This document shows, in pieces, positions 35,866 through 43,860 of a stretch of 64,000 bases of DNA. A program made the position numbers and the translations under genes. The notes beneath the pieces are model-generated. The model searched no databases, was not told the origin of the DNA, and was given only the letters and a program-made list of their open reading frames with translations. The DNA comes from Akkermansia muciniphila (lineage in GTDB: Bacteria; Verrucomicrobiota; Verrucomicrobiia; Verrucomicrobiales; DEV007), in assembly GCA_945883495.1 (NCBI GenBank), contig CAMCXS010000024.1, positions 1 through 64,000 on the forward strand. Reading direction: 5' to 3'. How positions within the stretch are numbered: position 1 is the stretch's first letter; each line of letters opens with the position of its first letter.

Positions 35866-36906
35866 ATGAACCCGATCCGACTCCTCATTCCGGCCCTCCT
35901 GCTCCTGCTGCCCGCCACAGCGGTCCAGGCGCGCACCGCAGCCGAGAACATCTTCTTTATTAAGCCCGATGGCATCACCTACCTGAACTATTCCACGACC
36001 CGGAGCGATTATCCGAACTACAGCCTCTTCCTTAAAAAGGATGAGACCGATTCCTCGTTCGACTATATCTACCCGAACGACTACCGCTTCGACGCCACCT
36101 CGGAGGCGGAGCGCAACGTAATCTTGTTTGATCAAGGAAGTTATGCCACCATGCGCCCGGGCCGCCTCGCGGATCGGGTCACGGTCGATAAGGGCGTCTA
36201 CACGTTCGTGAATTGGGAGGAGTCGAAAAACCCCAAGCTGCCCGGAGGCTACTTTGGCGAGTGGACCTCTCCGAATGACTTCGCCCAATATGTCTACGTC
36301 TGGGTGCTCCCGGATAACTTGGAGATCGTCAGTTTTGAAGCCAATCAACCCGACGACAAAGGCACTTGGCAACTGCGCCGCAACACCCTGGCGTGGTTCG
36401 GGCACGATGTGAACAACATCGTCTTTAAGATTCAGTATCGTCAAAAGACTTCCCGCGTCGCCGAATTGGTCCGCACCTCGCTTCAGGCAAATGGCGCCGC
36501 GCCGCAGGATATCGGCGTGATCGCGGAAGAAGGCGATGTGCGCGTCGTCTTGCCCAGCGGGATCCTCTTCCCCTCAGGCAGCCCCGCGCTTTCGGACCCG
36601 GGCAAAGCCGTGCTTGGCCAGATCGCGTCCGCGTTGAAGGCGCAGGAGTCTCAGCATTTCGTCGTCGAGGGCCATACCGACAACGCTCCGATCAGCCCGG
36701 CGTTGCAGAGCCGTTTCTCGTCGAATTGGGAACTTTCCGCCGCGCGTTCGCTGGAAGTCGTGAAGTTTCTGGAGCAGGCTGGGATCAGCGGACAACGCTT
36801 GGAGAGCCGGGCATTCGGCGCCAACCGCCCCGTGGCTCCGAACGATACCGAACCAAATCGAACCCTGAACCGCCGCATCGAAATCCGGATCCGGCCCGGT
36901 TCCTGA
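35866..36906 (+). CDS. OmpA-family peptidoglycan-associated outer membrane protein
   Basis: 346 residues with a signal peptide ('RLLIPALLLLLPATAVQA'). The N-terminal 200 residues are a beta-rich domain of unknown type. The C-terminal 110 residues are OmpA/MotB-like: 'LFPSGSPALSDPGKAVL', 'FVVEGHTDNAPISPAL', 'SSNWELSAARSLEVVKFL' and 'NRTLNRRIEIRI', which hold the Asp and Arg that bind diaminopimelate. It probably tethers the envelope to the wall. The nitrilase gene follows after 16 bp, likely co-transcribed. Confidence 0.88.
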   Translation: MNPIRLLIPALLLLLPATAVQARTAAENIFFIKPDGITYLNYSTTRSDYPNYSLFLKKDETDSSFDYIYPNDYRFDATSEAERNVILFDQGSYATMRPGRLADRVTVDKGVYTFVNWEESKNPKLPGGYFGEWTSPNDFAQYVYVWVLPDNLEIVSFEANQPDDKGTWQLRRNTLAWFGHDVNNIVFKIQYRQKTSRVAELVRTSLQANGAAPQDIGVIAEEGDVRVVLPSGILFPSGSPALSDPGKAVLGQIASALKAQESQHFVVEGHTDNAPISPALQSRFSSNWELSAARSLEVVKFLEQAGISGQRLESRAFGANRPVAPNDTEPNRTLNRRIEIRIRPGS

Positions 36907-36922
36907 ACCCCGCCCTGCTCCG

Positions 36923-37714
36923 ATGCGCGTCACTCTGTTTCAACTCGACCTCGCCTGGGAAAACCCCACTGCCAACCTCGAACGGATCGCCAAGACCTGC
37001 GAAGAGAATCCGCCTCTGCCAGGGGACTTGATCGTTCTTCCCGAACTGGCCACCACCGCGTTCTCCGTGGCCACCGCGAGGGTTCTGGCGGAGCCCGAAG
37101 ACGGTCCGTCCGTGCAAACCCTGCGACAACTGGCGCAACGCTGGGGCGTCCACTTCATGGCGGGCATCGGCCTCCTGGATGCGCATGGGATTTCCCGGAA
37201 CAGTTCCGTCCTCATCGGCCCAGACGGCATTCAGGCGCGATACAACAAGCTGCAACCGTTCACCCCACCCGGCGAAGCTGATGCCTATCCCGCCGGTGAT
37301 CACGTGGTGTTGACCCGGCTCGGCGGCCAGCTCATCAGCCCGTTCATTTGTTACGACCTGCGCTTTCCCGAGATTTTCCGCGAAGCCGCCAGCGCCGGCG
37401 CCGTCCTCTTCACCGTGATCGCGAGTTGGCCAGAAATGCGCACCGAGCATTGGCGCGTCCTGCTCCGGGCGCGGGCCATCGAAAATCAAGCCTTCGTGAT
37501 CGGTGTCAATCGCGTGGGCACCGATCCGTCCTTCCGTTATCCAGGACGCAGCGCAATCATAGACCCGCTGGGGCACGCCATCCACGAGATGGACGATCAA
37601 GCAGGCGTCGCCACCGTCGAAATCCGCCTCGAAGACGCCGTCGAATGGCGCGAGAAATTCCCGGCTCTCCGCGATCGGAGACGCGACACGCCGCCAGTCG
37701 CCACGGCTGGTTGA
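36923..37714 (+). CDS. Nitrilase-family omega-amidase (YafV-like)
   Basis: 263 residues, typical of the C-N hydrolase superfamily. The catalytic Glu41 ('VLPELATT'), Lys near 109 ('ARYNKLQPF') and Cys near 143 ('FICYDLRFPEIFREAA') are all present. The short length and the 'FS' after the first motif match YafV/Nit2-type omega-amidases, which hydrolyse alpha-keto-glutaramate-type amides in repair or salvage. Cytoplasmic. It follows the OmpA gene by 16 bp. Confidence 0.88.
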   Translation: MRVTLFQLDLAWENPTANLERIAKTCEENPPLPGDLIVLPELATTAFSVATARVLAEPEDGPSVQTLRQLAQRWGVHFMAGIGLLDAHGISRNSSVLIGPDGIQARYNKLQPFTPPGEADAYPAGDHVVLTRLGGQLISPFICYDLRFPEIFREAASAGAVLFTVIASWPEMRTEHWRVLLRARAIENQAFVIGVNRVGTDPSFRYPGRSAIIDPLGHAIHEMDDQAGVATVEIRLEDAVEWREKFPALRDRRRDTPPVATAG

Positions 37715-38165
37715 GGACACCCCGGCCCAGCCGTAGCACGAGCACGACTAGTCAAATCGCTGCCGTTCAACCCGCAAGCTCAGCACGCAGCCCCAGGCTC
37801 TCCAGCAACGGGCGCCCCAGGTGAAGCAGAGAAAAAGGGCTGAGCTACAAACCTCATCCTCAATGAGCCTCGGCAACTTTGCGAACGCTCATCCGCGAGG
37901 AGCAATGGACGCCGGCAAACTTCCATCCGTGCATTCGTCATGCCGAATGAAGGCCGGAAAATATGCGCAGCTTCAATCGACACCTCGGATGAGGCAGGAC
38001 ACTGATTTGGGTGACAATCCGCGGAATTTGAGGCCCGGCCGTCGCTCGAACCGTGAGATGGCGTCTTACGTGAAGCGGAGGAACCGGCAGTCCTTCCCAC
38101 CCTGCAAAATCCGCCAGTCGGCGTCCAAAAGGACCGGAGGCGCGGTCTTGCCCTCGGCCTGAGGA
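37715..38165. other. Intergenic stretch between convergent genes, holding array 3
   Basis: No gene is supported in these 450 bp between two gene ends. The notable content is the degenerate 42-bp array at 37833-38000. Before it lies a short 'cgtagcacgagcacgac' run. The last 160 bp have no clear structure. Confidence 0.6.
37833..38000. repeat. Array 3: degenerate 42-bp units
   Basis: Four consecutive units of exactly 42 bp start at 37833, 37875, 37917 and 37959. Each begins with an A-rich run (aaaa, aac, aaac, aaat) and carries a partial palindrome of TCAT..ATGA type around unit positions 20-36 ('ctcatcctcaatgag', 'ctcatccgcgaggag', 'gtcatgccgaatga', 'cctcggatgagg'). In the open plus frame the units spell a 14-residue pattern (KxAxLxSxxRMxAG), which again follows from 42 being divisible by three. 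The palindrome differs from arrays 1 and 2. No helical gene is adjacent: both flanking genes end here. Confidence 0.6.
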
Positions 38166-39410
38166 CTAGCCTCCACTGCCCAGCTCCAACACCACACGAA
38201 ATCCGCAAAAGTCGTTCCGGCGTTCTGGCGTGCCGCCGCGGCGGTACGAGGACCGGAGATACGTGTCCCGCATGACGTTCCACGAACCGCCACGCAGTAC
38301 ACGCTCCACTGGATTGCTCGGATCGCGCCATTCCTGGCACCACTCCGCAACGTTGCCATCGAGATCATGGAGAGAGAAGGCGTTTGGGGCGAAACTTCCC
38401 ACCGGTGCCGTTCGTTCAAACCCATCATTGTAACCCTGGCTCTGCCCTTGACCCCTGGCTTCCTCCCCGGCGAAATTCCCCGCCCCTTTTGGCGGAGGGA
38501 GGTCCGCTCCCCATGGATACCCTGCCACCTTGCCATCCTTGGCGGCCGGCGCGGCAGCCGGATCCTCGTCCTTGCCAAGCCCCACCGCGCAACTCCATTC
38601 GTGGTCGGTTGGCAGGCGGTAAACGTCTTTTGGGCCGATCTTGCGTTTCCTCCGCTCCAGCTTGGTAAGCCATGCGCAGAAGGCGGTCGCATCCTCCCAA
38701 CAGACGTTCACCGCCGGATGATCGACCCCCTGGGCAAAAACCGGCTCTGGCCACTCAAGCTTCTCGTCCTTCACGAAAGCCGCGTAATCCTTCACACGCG
38801 TCTCCCACGCGCTGAAGCGGATCGTCTTCCCCTCGCTCGGCCCACCAGTGATCGGAACCGGGAAGAAACGCATGCCCAGGCTGTTCTCGAAAGGCTTTTC
38901 CGGCGCGGTGCTCGCGGCGGTCAGGCTCACGGCGGCGGCTTTCCCCATCAACTTTTCCGCGAGACCAGCCGCCCGGTAATCCCGCACGACGTAAGCCTCG
39001 TCCAACTTTCCAGCTTTGGTCAATTCCTCCTGGTATGCGGCCAAAGCGGCGTCGAACTGTTCGATGATGGGCGTAGCGGCTTTCTGGCGGGACTCGCTGA
39101 GTTTCGCCGATTGCGCCCGGTAGGTTCCGCGGAACTTCACCAAGACCGGATCGATGTCATCGTCCTTGTCCGGGAGCGGCACCTTGTCCTGGACCCGCTG
39201 GATCTCATCCCGCAAGGCCAAGGCCTCATCCAACCGCTGTCCCTGAGTGGCCGCGCCCATCGCCCGCTCCAACGCAACGACGTATTTCGAATCTAGGTCC
39301 GCAACCTCCGCCGCATGTTTCGTCCCCGCGTAGAGCTCGTAAGCGGCCCGGAATTGATCTTCGATCGCCGTGACATCCGCCCGGACACACCGGATGGCGG
39401 CGAGGAACAA
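38166..39410 (-). CDS. FGE/SUMF1-domain protein with helical N-terminal region
   Basis: 414 residues from a TTG at 39410. The N-terminal 150 residues are helical and charged ('EDQFRAAYELYAGTKHAAEV'). Residues about 185-414 are a formylglycine-generating-enzyme/sulfatase-modifying-factor domain: 'HPAVNVCWEDATAFCAWL', 'YRLPTDHEWSCAVG', 'LDGNVAEWCQEWRD', 'RVLRGGSWNV' and 'RNDFCGFRVVLEL'. The paired Cys of true FGE active sites is not evident, so it may be a non-catalytic member. The start is odd: 'ILLFLAAIRCVRAD' looks like a signal peptide lacking its ATG, and an ATG at 39426 is one frame off, suggesting a frameshift or a TTG start. Confidence 0.75.
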   Translation of the reverse strand: MFLAAIRCVRADVTAIEDQFRAAYELYAGTKHAAEVADLDSKYVVALERAMGAATQGQRLDEALALRDEIQRVQDKVPLPDKDDDIDPVLVKFRGTYRAQSAKLSESRQKAATPIIEQFDAALAAYQEELTKAGKLDEAYVVRDYRAAGLAEKLMGKAAAVSLTAASTAPEKPFENSLGMRFFPVPITGGPSEGKTIRFSAWETRVKDYAAFVKDEKLEWPEPVFAQGVDHPAVNVCWEDATAFCAWLTKLERRKRKIGPKDVYRLPTDHEWSCAVGLGKDEDPAAAPAAKDGKVAGYPWGADLPPPKGAGNFAGEEARGQGQSQGYNDGFERTAPVGSFAPNAFSLHDLDGNVAEWCQEWRDPSNPVERVLRGGSWNVMRDTYLRSSYRRGGTPERRNDFCGFRVVLELGSGG

Positions 39411-39909
39411 GAGGATGCGGCTTCATGGGGATACAAGCCGTAGGCTATCGTGCGACCAGAAGGGTGGCAATGCCGATTTGTCGATTCATGGCAATTACGA
39501 GTGCTAACTGCTAGAGGGCACGGGGTTGTCAGGCGGCGGTCGAACCCGTCATCCTGACAGAAACAACAATCATCCCGCTTGACTGTTGGGAGCAGAACCT
39601 CGTCCCTGCCGCCAAACCGGCGCCCATCCCTTGCGTCACGGGAACTGGCGAGGCCTCCGCCGACATGTCATAGGCTGCCCCCGCTGATTGCTGTTCCGCA
39701 ACCGGCTGGCAACACCACAAAACATCCGGCGACAAACAATCCACCAAGCCAGTCGCAGAGTTAAAAACCGGGTATTTTTGGTGCCAGGCTCGTGCCAGGC
39801 ATTTCTTGCATTGACGGCCAATTGCCCGTGAGCGTCATGAGCTCCTACTGATTAGGTGCCGCGGAATGTTCATGTGAGAAATGCCTGGCACCGGAGTCGT
39901 CGGGGGCGA
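39411..39909. other. Intergenic stretch with a MITE-like element
   Basis: About 500 bp with no supported gene. The left 380 bp show nothing clear apart from scattered short palindromes. The right part is the element at 39792-39893. The neighbours are transcribed away from this region on the left and end here on the right. Confidence 0.6.
39792..39893. mobile_element. MITE-like element with 15-bp terminal inverted repeats (full copy)
   Basis: The element opens with GTGCCAGGCATTTCT and closes with AGAAATGCCTGGCAC, a perfect 15-bp inverted pair about 100 bp apart. The inside contains 'ttgacggccaattgcccgtgag'. The left 41 bp recur with one mismatch at 42810-42850. It has no coding capacity; it is probably moved by a transposase encoded elsewhere, or is a REP-type element. 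Confidence 0.65.
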
Positions 39910-40917
39910 TCACTCCACGGGGTGAGGCTCCGCCGTCAGCAAGGCGTCGAGCACGGCTTCGACGTGGGCATCGTTGTCCTTGTCCCGCTTCTTCAGCAGG
40001 AAGCTTTGGCGCCCTGCGGGCTCAAATTGCCATTGGAAGGTCATGTCTGGCCGCAAGTCGAGGCGCCCCGGCTGGGAAAGGTCCCAGCAATCGGTTAAGC
40101 CGCGCACCGCATAGAGAACGGTGGCGAGGTCGGCGACATGGCGATTTCTTGCTTGGCCGCCGAAGTAGTGCTCGTAGGCACGTCGCACCGGATTGTCCGG
40201 CGGCGTTCCTGCGAGATGCTCCCCCACCTGCAATCCGCTCGGCACGGAACAGACCTCACGGCCAACAAAGACAATCTCCCCAGGCCAATCCCGGATCGCC
40301 TCCAGCGCGGAGGCGGCGTCGCGCTGAAAGTTCACGTTACCGAGCTTCAGGTCGTCTTGCGGCGGGTTTCCCATGAAGTTCCCCCCCATGCAGACCCACT
40401 TCTTCGCCTTGCGCACGATCAGGTCCCGGCCGCTAGGGAACTCGCCCGTGGCGGGAAGTCGAAGGAGGTTCTTCAGGTTCGTGTGGTAACCGGCCGTCAC
40501 GATGACCACCGAGCGATCAGGCTGGGCCGCGAGAACCCTCTGGTAAACCTCCACCGCATCCGGAACGGAATCCGGCGAAGTCACCCGATGCGGAAACTCA
40601 TTAGCGATTTTCCCGGCAAAACGGGATGGCGCGAGGACGCCTTCGCCCTCGACCATCCCCAAGGGCAGTCCCGGCCGGCCGCGATACCGGTTGATCGCGT
40701 CGACCGTGGCCAGCGAGTTGACGTCGCGCACACTGGTCACCGTGGCGAGGATTTCGCACTCGCCCCGATCCGCCAGCGCATGGAGCACCGCCAACGCTCC
40801 GGCATCATCGCAGTCGGTCTCCATGTGGGTATCGAAGAGGATTCCCACGGGCGACGCGAACCCCAGGGCCAAGTTTCCAATCATCCAGACGAGGAGTGAG
40901 GCGAGGCGAAGGCTCAT
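39910..40917 (-). CDS. Secreted nucleoside hydrolase (IUNH family)
   Basis: 335 residues from the ATG at 40917, chosen to open the signal peptide ('RLASLLVWMIGNLALGFAS'). The calcium-binding motif of inosine/uridine-preferring nucleoside hydrolases is present as 'DTHMETDCDDAGALAVL' (Asp35, Asp37, Asp38). Later landmarks are 'VVIVTAGYHTNLKNLL' and 'HVADLATVLYAV'. It would release the base from a ribonucleoside outside the cytoplasm. It lies 105 bp downstream of the FAD oxidoreductase gene on the same strand. Confidence 0.85.
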   Translation of the reverse strand: MSLRLASLLVWMIGNLALGFASPVGILFDTHMETDCDDAGALAVLHALADRGECEILATVTSVRDVNSLATVDAINRYRGRPGLPLGMVEGEGVLAPSRFAGKIANEFPHRVTSPDSVPDAVEVYQRVLAAQPDRSVVIVTAGYHTNLKNLLRLPATGEFPSGRDLIVRKAKKWVCMGGNFMGNPPQDDLKLGNVNFQRDAASALEAIRDWPGEIVFVGREVCSVPSGLQVGEHLAGTPPDNPVRRAYEHYFGGQARNRHVADLATVLYAVRGLTDCWDLSQPGRLDLRPDMTFQWQFEPAGRQSFLLKKRDKDNDAHVEAVLDALLTAEPHPVE

Positions 40918-41022
40918 CAAGGTACGGGTGAAAGTGAGAGTGGCTACGATGCCATCCCCTTCGCCCAATCTCCAGTGGCAGGTGAATCTACGGGTGACGA
41001 TTTGCACGCACGCCCCAATTCA

Positions 41023-42681
41023 TCACCAACCGTCCGGGATCAGGGCAGCATTTTCGTACAACACCACTCCCCCGCGCCGCACGATCTCCCGCTGCAGCGC
41101 TTTGGCATCGATCGAGCGAGCTTCCACGCCAGCCTGTTGCGCCTGCCTAGCCGCGATTCCACAGGCTTCGCCCAAGGCCATGAACACTGGTTCCATCCGG
41201 AGGGCGGAGTAGCCCACGTGGGTGGCGCTGCAGGCCACTGGGACGAGCAGTCCATCGACGCATCGTGGCACGACGACCCGATACGGGAGCTGAAATGGAT
41301 CGTGGGCGATGAAGAAGTAGCCCGGCCGGAGCAGTGGATGAGCAGGGTCATACTTCTGAACGGCGTGGGAGTCGAACTCAAATTCCACCACCGCGATCCC
41401 GTCCGGCTGCCGAGCGGGCAGACCGGTCTCAAAGATCGGTTTGGCGTCGTTCTCGGACGTCGTGAACTCGCCCCAAATGCGGCGGCCTTGGCGGACGTAG
41501 AGGTGATGAGGCCGGTGACGATGGTCCGTGAACTCATCCTTGGGAAAGCCCCACTGCTGGGCTTCCGCGCGGATCGTTTCGGGCACGGCGGGATCTTGTT
41601 GGAGCAGCCAGAGCAAGCCCTCGTTGTGGCTCCAGTAGCGGGCAAAGATGCGCTGCCGCTCCGCCGGTCCCGCCTCGGGCCACCCCCAGTTTTCTTCGGC
41701 GAGGTCAAGCGACTCGGCCGGCACTCCAGTATCGGGATGAGGGTGATCGCTGTTCGCCTCAAACTTGCCATTCGGCATCTCGTAGAGCTGGATGACCTGC
41801 TTGAAGCTGGTGATCTGGCCCTCGGCGATTTGCGACAACACGTGGCGGTAATCGTCCCGGTTGTAGCCCTTCGGCTGCTCGACGGGAACCGAGTTCGTTT
41901 TGTCTTTGGTGAGGTGAAAACGGAAGCAGAAGGCCTGGATGCCATCGTCCGCCTCTCCAGTGGAGCCGGGCAGCGGATGGTAGTCCTTGAAGCGCACAAA
42001 GATGTGACCGGCGTGCGGCTCGTTGAAGTCGGACCGGCTTTCCCGTCCCACCCGGTAAGGCACACCGGCGAGGGCGGCAAGATCCCCTTCATAGGTGCAG
42101 TCGATGAACGTCCGCCCGCGAAACTCGATCCGGGACCCCGGCTGATCCAAGTCCTCCGCCATCAGGCTCACCAGTTTGTCAGTCGGCCCAAACTCTCCTG
42201 GCGGCGCTCCATCGATTCTCCGGCCTGGCGTCGCCTCACGCACCAGGCCGTCGGCACCGATGACGCGCGCCGAGACCACCCGGCGCCGCTCCAGAAGGCG
42301 GATGTTCGCTTCAGCGGCCATCAGTTCGCGGAACACCTTTTCCGCGACACAAGGCTCAAATCGGTTGCCGCCTTTGCAGATCTTCAGCTGGGGAGAATCC
42401 GGCCCATAGATGGCGGTGTAGTGCTCCACGATGTGGCGTTTGAATTCGTTGTAGAGGCCGCCCACGGCCCCGTGTTTGCGGATATCGGTGTTGGTCAAGC
42501 CGCCGGAGATGATCCCGCCCACGTGCGCGGATTCTTCCAAGACGATGACGCTGGCTCCGCTTCGCGCGGCGGAAACCGCGGCAGCCACACCGGCGGGAGT
42601 GGCCGCTACGACAATGACATCAGCCTGTTCGGAGGCCCGGACGAGGGAAACGGCGAGAGCGCAGCAGAGGAGGGTTTTCAC
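41023..42681 (-). CDS. Secreted FAD-dependent oxidoreductase (FAD_oxidored family)
   Basis: 552 residues with an N-terminal signal ('TLLCCALAVSLVRA'). The FAD-binding Rossmann strand 'DVIVVAATPAGVAAAVSAARSG' is followed by 'HVGGIISGGLTNTD', and 'FIDCTYEGDLAALAGVPYRVGRES' is diagnostic of the PF12831-type family common in Planctomycetes and Verrucomicrobia. Reaction unknown; family members are found near carbohydrate-degradation genes. It precedes the nucleoside hydrolase gene on the same strand. MITE sequences flank the gene pair on both sides. Confidence 0.88.
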   Translation of the reverse strand: MKTLLCCALAVSLVRASEQADVIVVAATPAGVAAAVSAARSGASVIVLEESAHVGGIISGGLTNTDIRKHGAVGGLYNEFKRHIVEHYTAIYGPDSPQLKICKGGNRFEPCVAEKVFRELMAAEANIRLLERRRVVSARVIGADGLVREATPGRRIDGAPPGEFGPTDKLVSLMAEDLDQPGSRIEFRGRTFIDCTYEGDLAALAGVPYRVGRESRSDFNEPHAGHIFVRFKDYHPLPGSTGEADDGIQAFCFRFHLTKDKTNSVPVEQPKGYNRDDYRHVLSQIAEGQITSFKQVIQLYEMPNGKFEANSDHPHPDTGVPAESLDLAEENWGWPEAGPAERQRIFARYWSHNEGLLWLLQQDPAVPETIRAEAQQWGFPKDEFTDHRHRPHHLYVRQGRRIWGEFTTSENDAKPIFETGLPARQPDGIAVVEFEFDSHAVQKYDPAHPLLRPGYFFIAHDPFQLPYRVVVPRCVDGLLVPVACSATHVGYSALRMEPVFMALGEACGIAARQAQQAGVEARSIDAKALQREIVRRGGVVLYENAALIPDGW

Positions 42682-42809
42682 GGTCGGCTATCGAACGCTG
42701 AGACGGCTGCGACCGCCACGTCAAAGGTTGTGCAAAATGCGACACATCGATCTCCTCACCGGGCGATCCGACGTCTAAGGGGTCGCGTCGCTCTCAGAAG
42801 GGGAGAATG

Positions 42810-42850
42810 GTGCCAGGCATTTCTTGCGTTGACGGCCAATTGCCCGTGAG
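42810..42850. repeat. Half copy of the 39792 MITE-like element
   Basis: These 41 bp repeat the left end of the 39792-39893 element with one A/G difference, including the GTGCCAGGCATTTCT terminus. The right half is missing or replaced. With the full copy it brackets the nucleoside hydrolase/FAD oxidoreductase pair. Confidence 0.75.
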
Positions 42851-42898
42851 GATGGGCGCATCGTGTCAGGCTTTATCCTCAATCGCTGGCGTAAATGA

Positions 42899-42967
42899 TA
42901 GGGCGGACATTCTTGTCTGGCCGTTTACGTAGGCGATTGAGGTGGCCAGACAGGAATGTCCGGCCTA
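42899..42967. repeat. Long hairpin element after the HAD gene (copy A)
   Basis: Arms 'gggcggacattcttgtctggcc' and 'ggccagacaggaatgtccggcc' pair with few mismatches around a 21-bp loop. The same arms occur as a perfect 26-bp inverted repeat at 57754-57826, with a loop that aligns in the opposite orientation. It ends 13 bp past the stop of the minus-strand HAD gene, so it may act as a terminator. Confidence 0.8.
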
Positions 42968-42979
42968 CGAGGGAGGAGA

Positions 42980-43846
42980 TCAGGGCAGCAACGCCAGAAA
43001 CTCGCCGACCAGCGCTTCTTCCCGTTCCGCGCTGTATTCTCCAGCCAAAAACGCTGGGTAAATTTCCGCCGCCAGCAGCGCCCAGGAGTCGTTCTCTTTC
43101 CCTGGGTTCACGGGGAAGAAGCGGACGCCGGCCTCCCGCGCGGATTCCAGGTCTTTGGGCGCGTCCCCTACCATGAGCACGCGATCGAGCTCGTAGCGTC
43201 CGCCCTCCGTTGCCGCCTGGAGATGTTGCACCTTGGTGCCGATGTCCTTGCTGCAAATGAAGCGCAAATACGACCGCAAACCGCAACCTTCCCACTCGTG
43301 TTCCAGCGCCTTCAGCGGCGTCGATGAGACCACGATGAGGTCCGACGTCGAACACGCGGACTGGATAAACTCCCGTGCCGCGGGAAACGGCTCGATGGCC
43401 GCCAACTCGGCCACCCGTTCATCGACCGCGCGGCTCCACTCCAGGATGCGCCGCAAGGATTCGCTGTCGCGCAACGCCTCGCCCTTGGCGCCTTGGAGCG
43501 CGGATTCCAGCCCGCCATTGCCGAACGGGGGACCGCTCGCCAACCAGAGCTCCAAATCGCCAATGTCCGGCAGCACCGCGCTCGACGGGATCCCTGAATG
43601 ATTCCGCATTCGCTGCACCGCCAACGCCAAACAGACGAAGCGATCCTGACCGCGCGTTTGGGAATACAAATTCACCGCCTCAAGGCACTCCCGCGCCGGG
43701 CCCTCGTGTTCCCAAAGCTGCCACTGATCCAAAAACGCCGGGTGGAAGCACTGCACTTGCTTCACCGTCATGGAATCGAAAACGCATCCGTCGGAATCGA
43801 TTCCTACCAGGGTGGCGTGATGCGGCTTGAGCCGGTCGAGCGACAT
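42980..43846 (-). CDS. HAD-superfamily hydrolase
   Basis: 288 residues from the ATG at 43846. Motif I is 'VGIDSDGCVFDSMTVKQ' (two Asp, the nucleophile pair), motif II 'LIVVSSTPLKALE' and motif IV 'RVLMVGDAPKDLESAREAG'. A large helical cap sits between motifs I and II. The substrate is unknown; the family includes phosphoglycolate phosphatase and beta-phosphoglucomutase-like enzymes. It starts 14 bp after the Tex gene on the same strand and is probably co-transcribed. Confidence 0.8.
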   Translation of the reverse strand: MSLDRLKPHHATLVGIDSDGCVFDSMTVKQVQCFHPAFLDQWQLWEHEGPARECLEAVNLYSQTRGQDRFVCLALAVQRMRNHSGIPSSAVLPDIGDLELWLASGPPFGNGGLESALQGAKGEALRDSESLRRILEWSRAVDERVAELAAIEPFPAAREFIQSACSTSDLIVVSSTPLKALEHEWEGCGLRSYLRFICSKDIGTKVQHLQAATEGGRYELDRVLMVGDAPKDLESAREAGVRFFPVNPGKENDSWALLAAEIYPAFLAGEYSAEREEALVGEFLALLP

Positions 43847-43860
43847 AGCGGCGGGTCCGG

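Noticed and set aside
40975..42849. 624-residue plus-strand frame
   Set aside because: Antisense to the FAD oxidoreductase, which has clear family motifs; typical mirror frame of a GC-rich gene.
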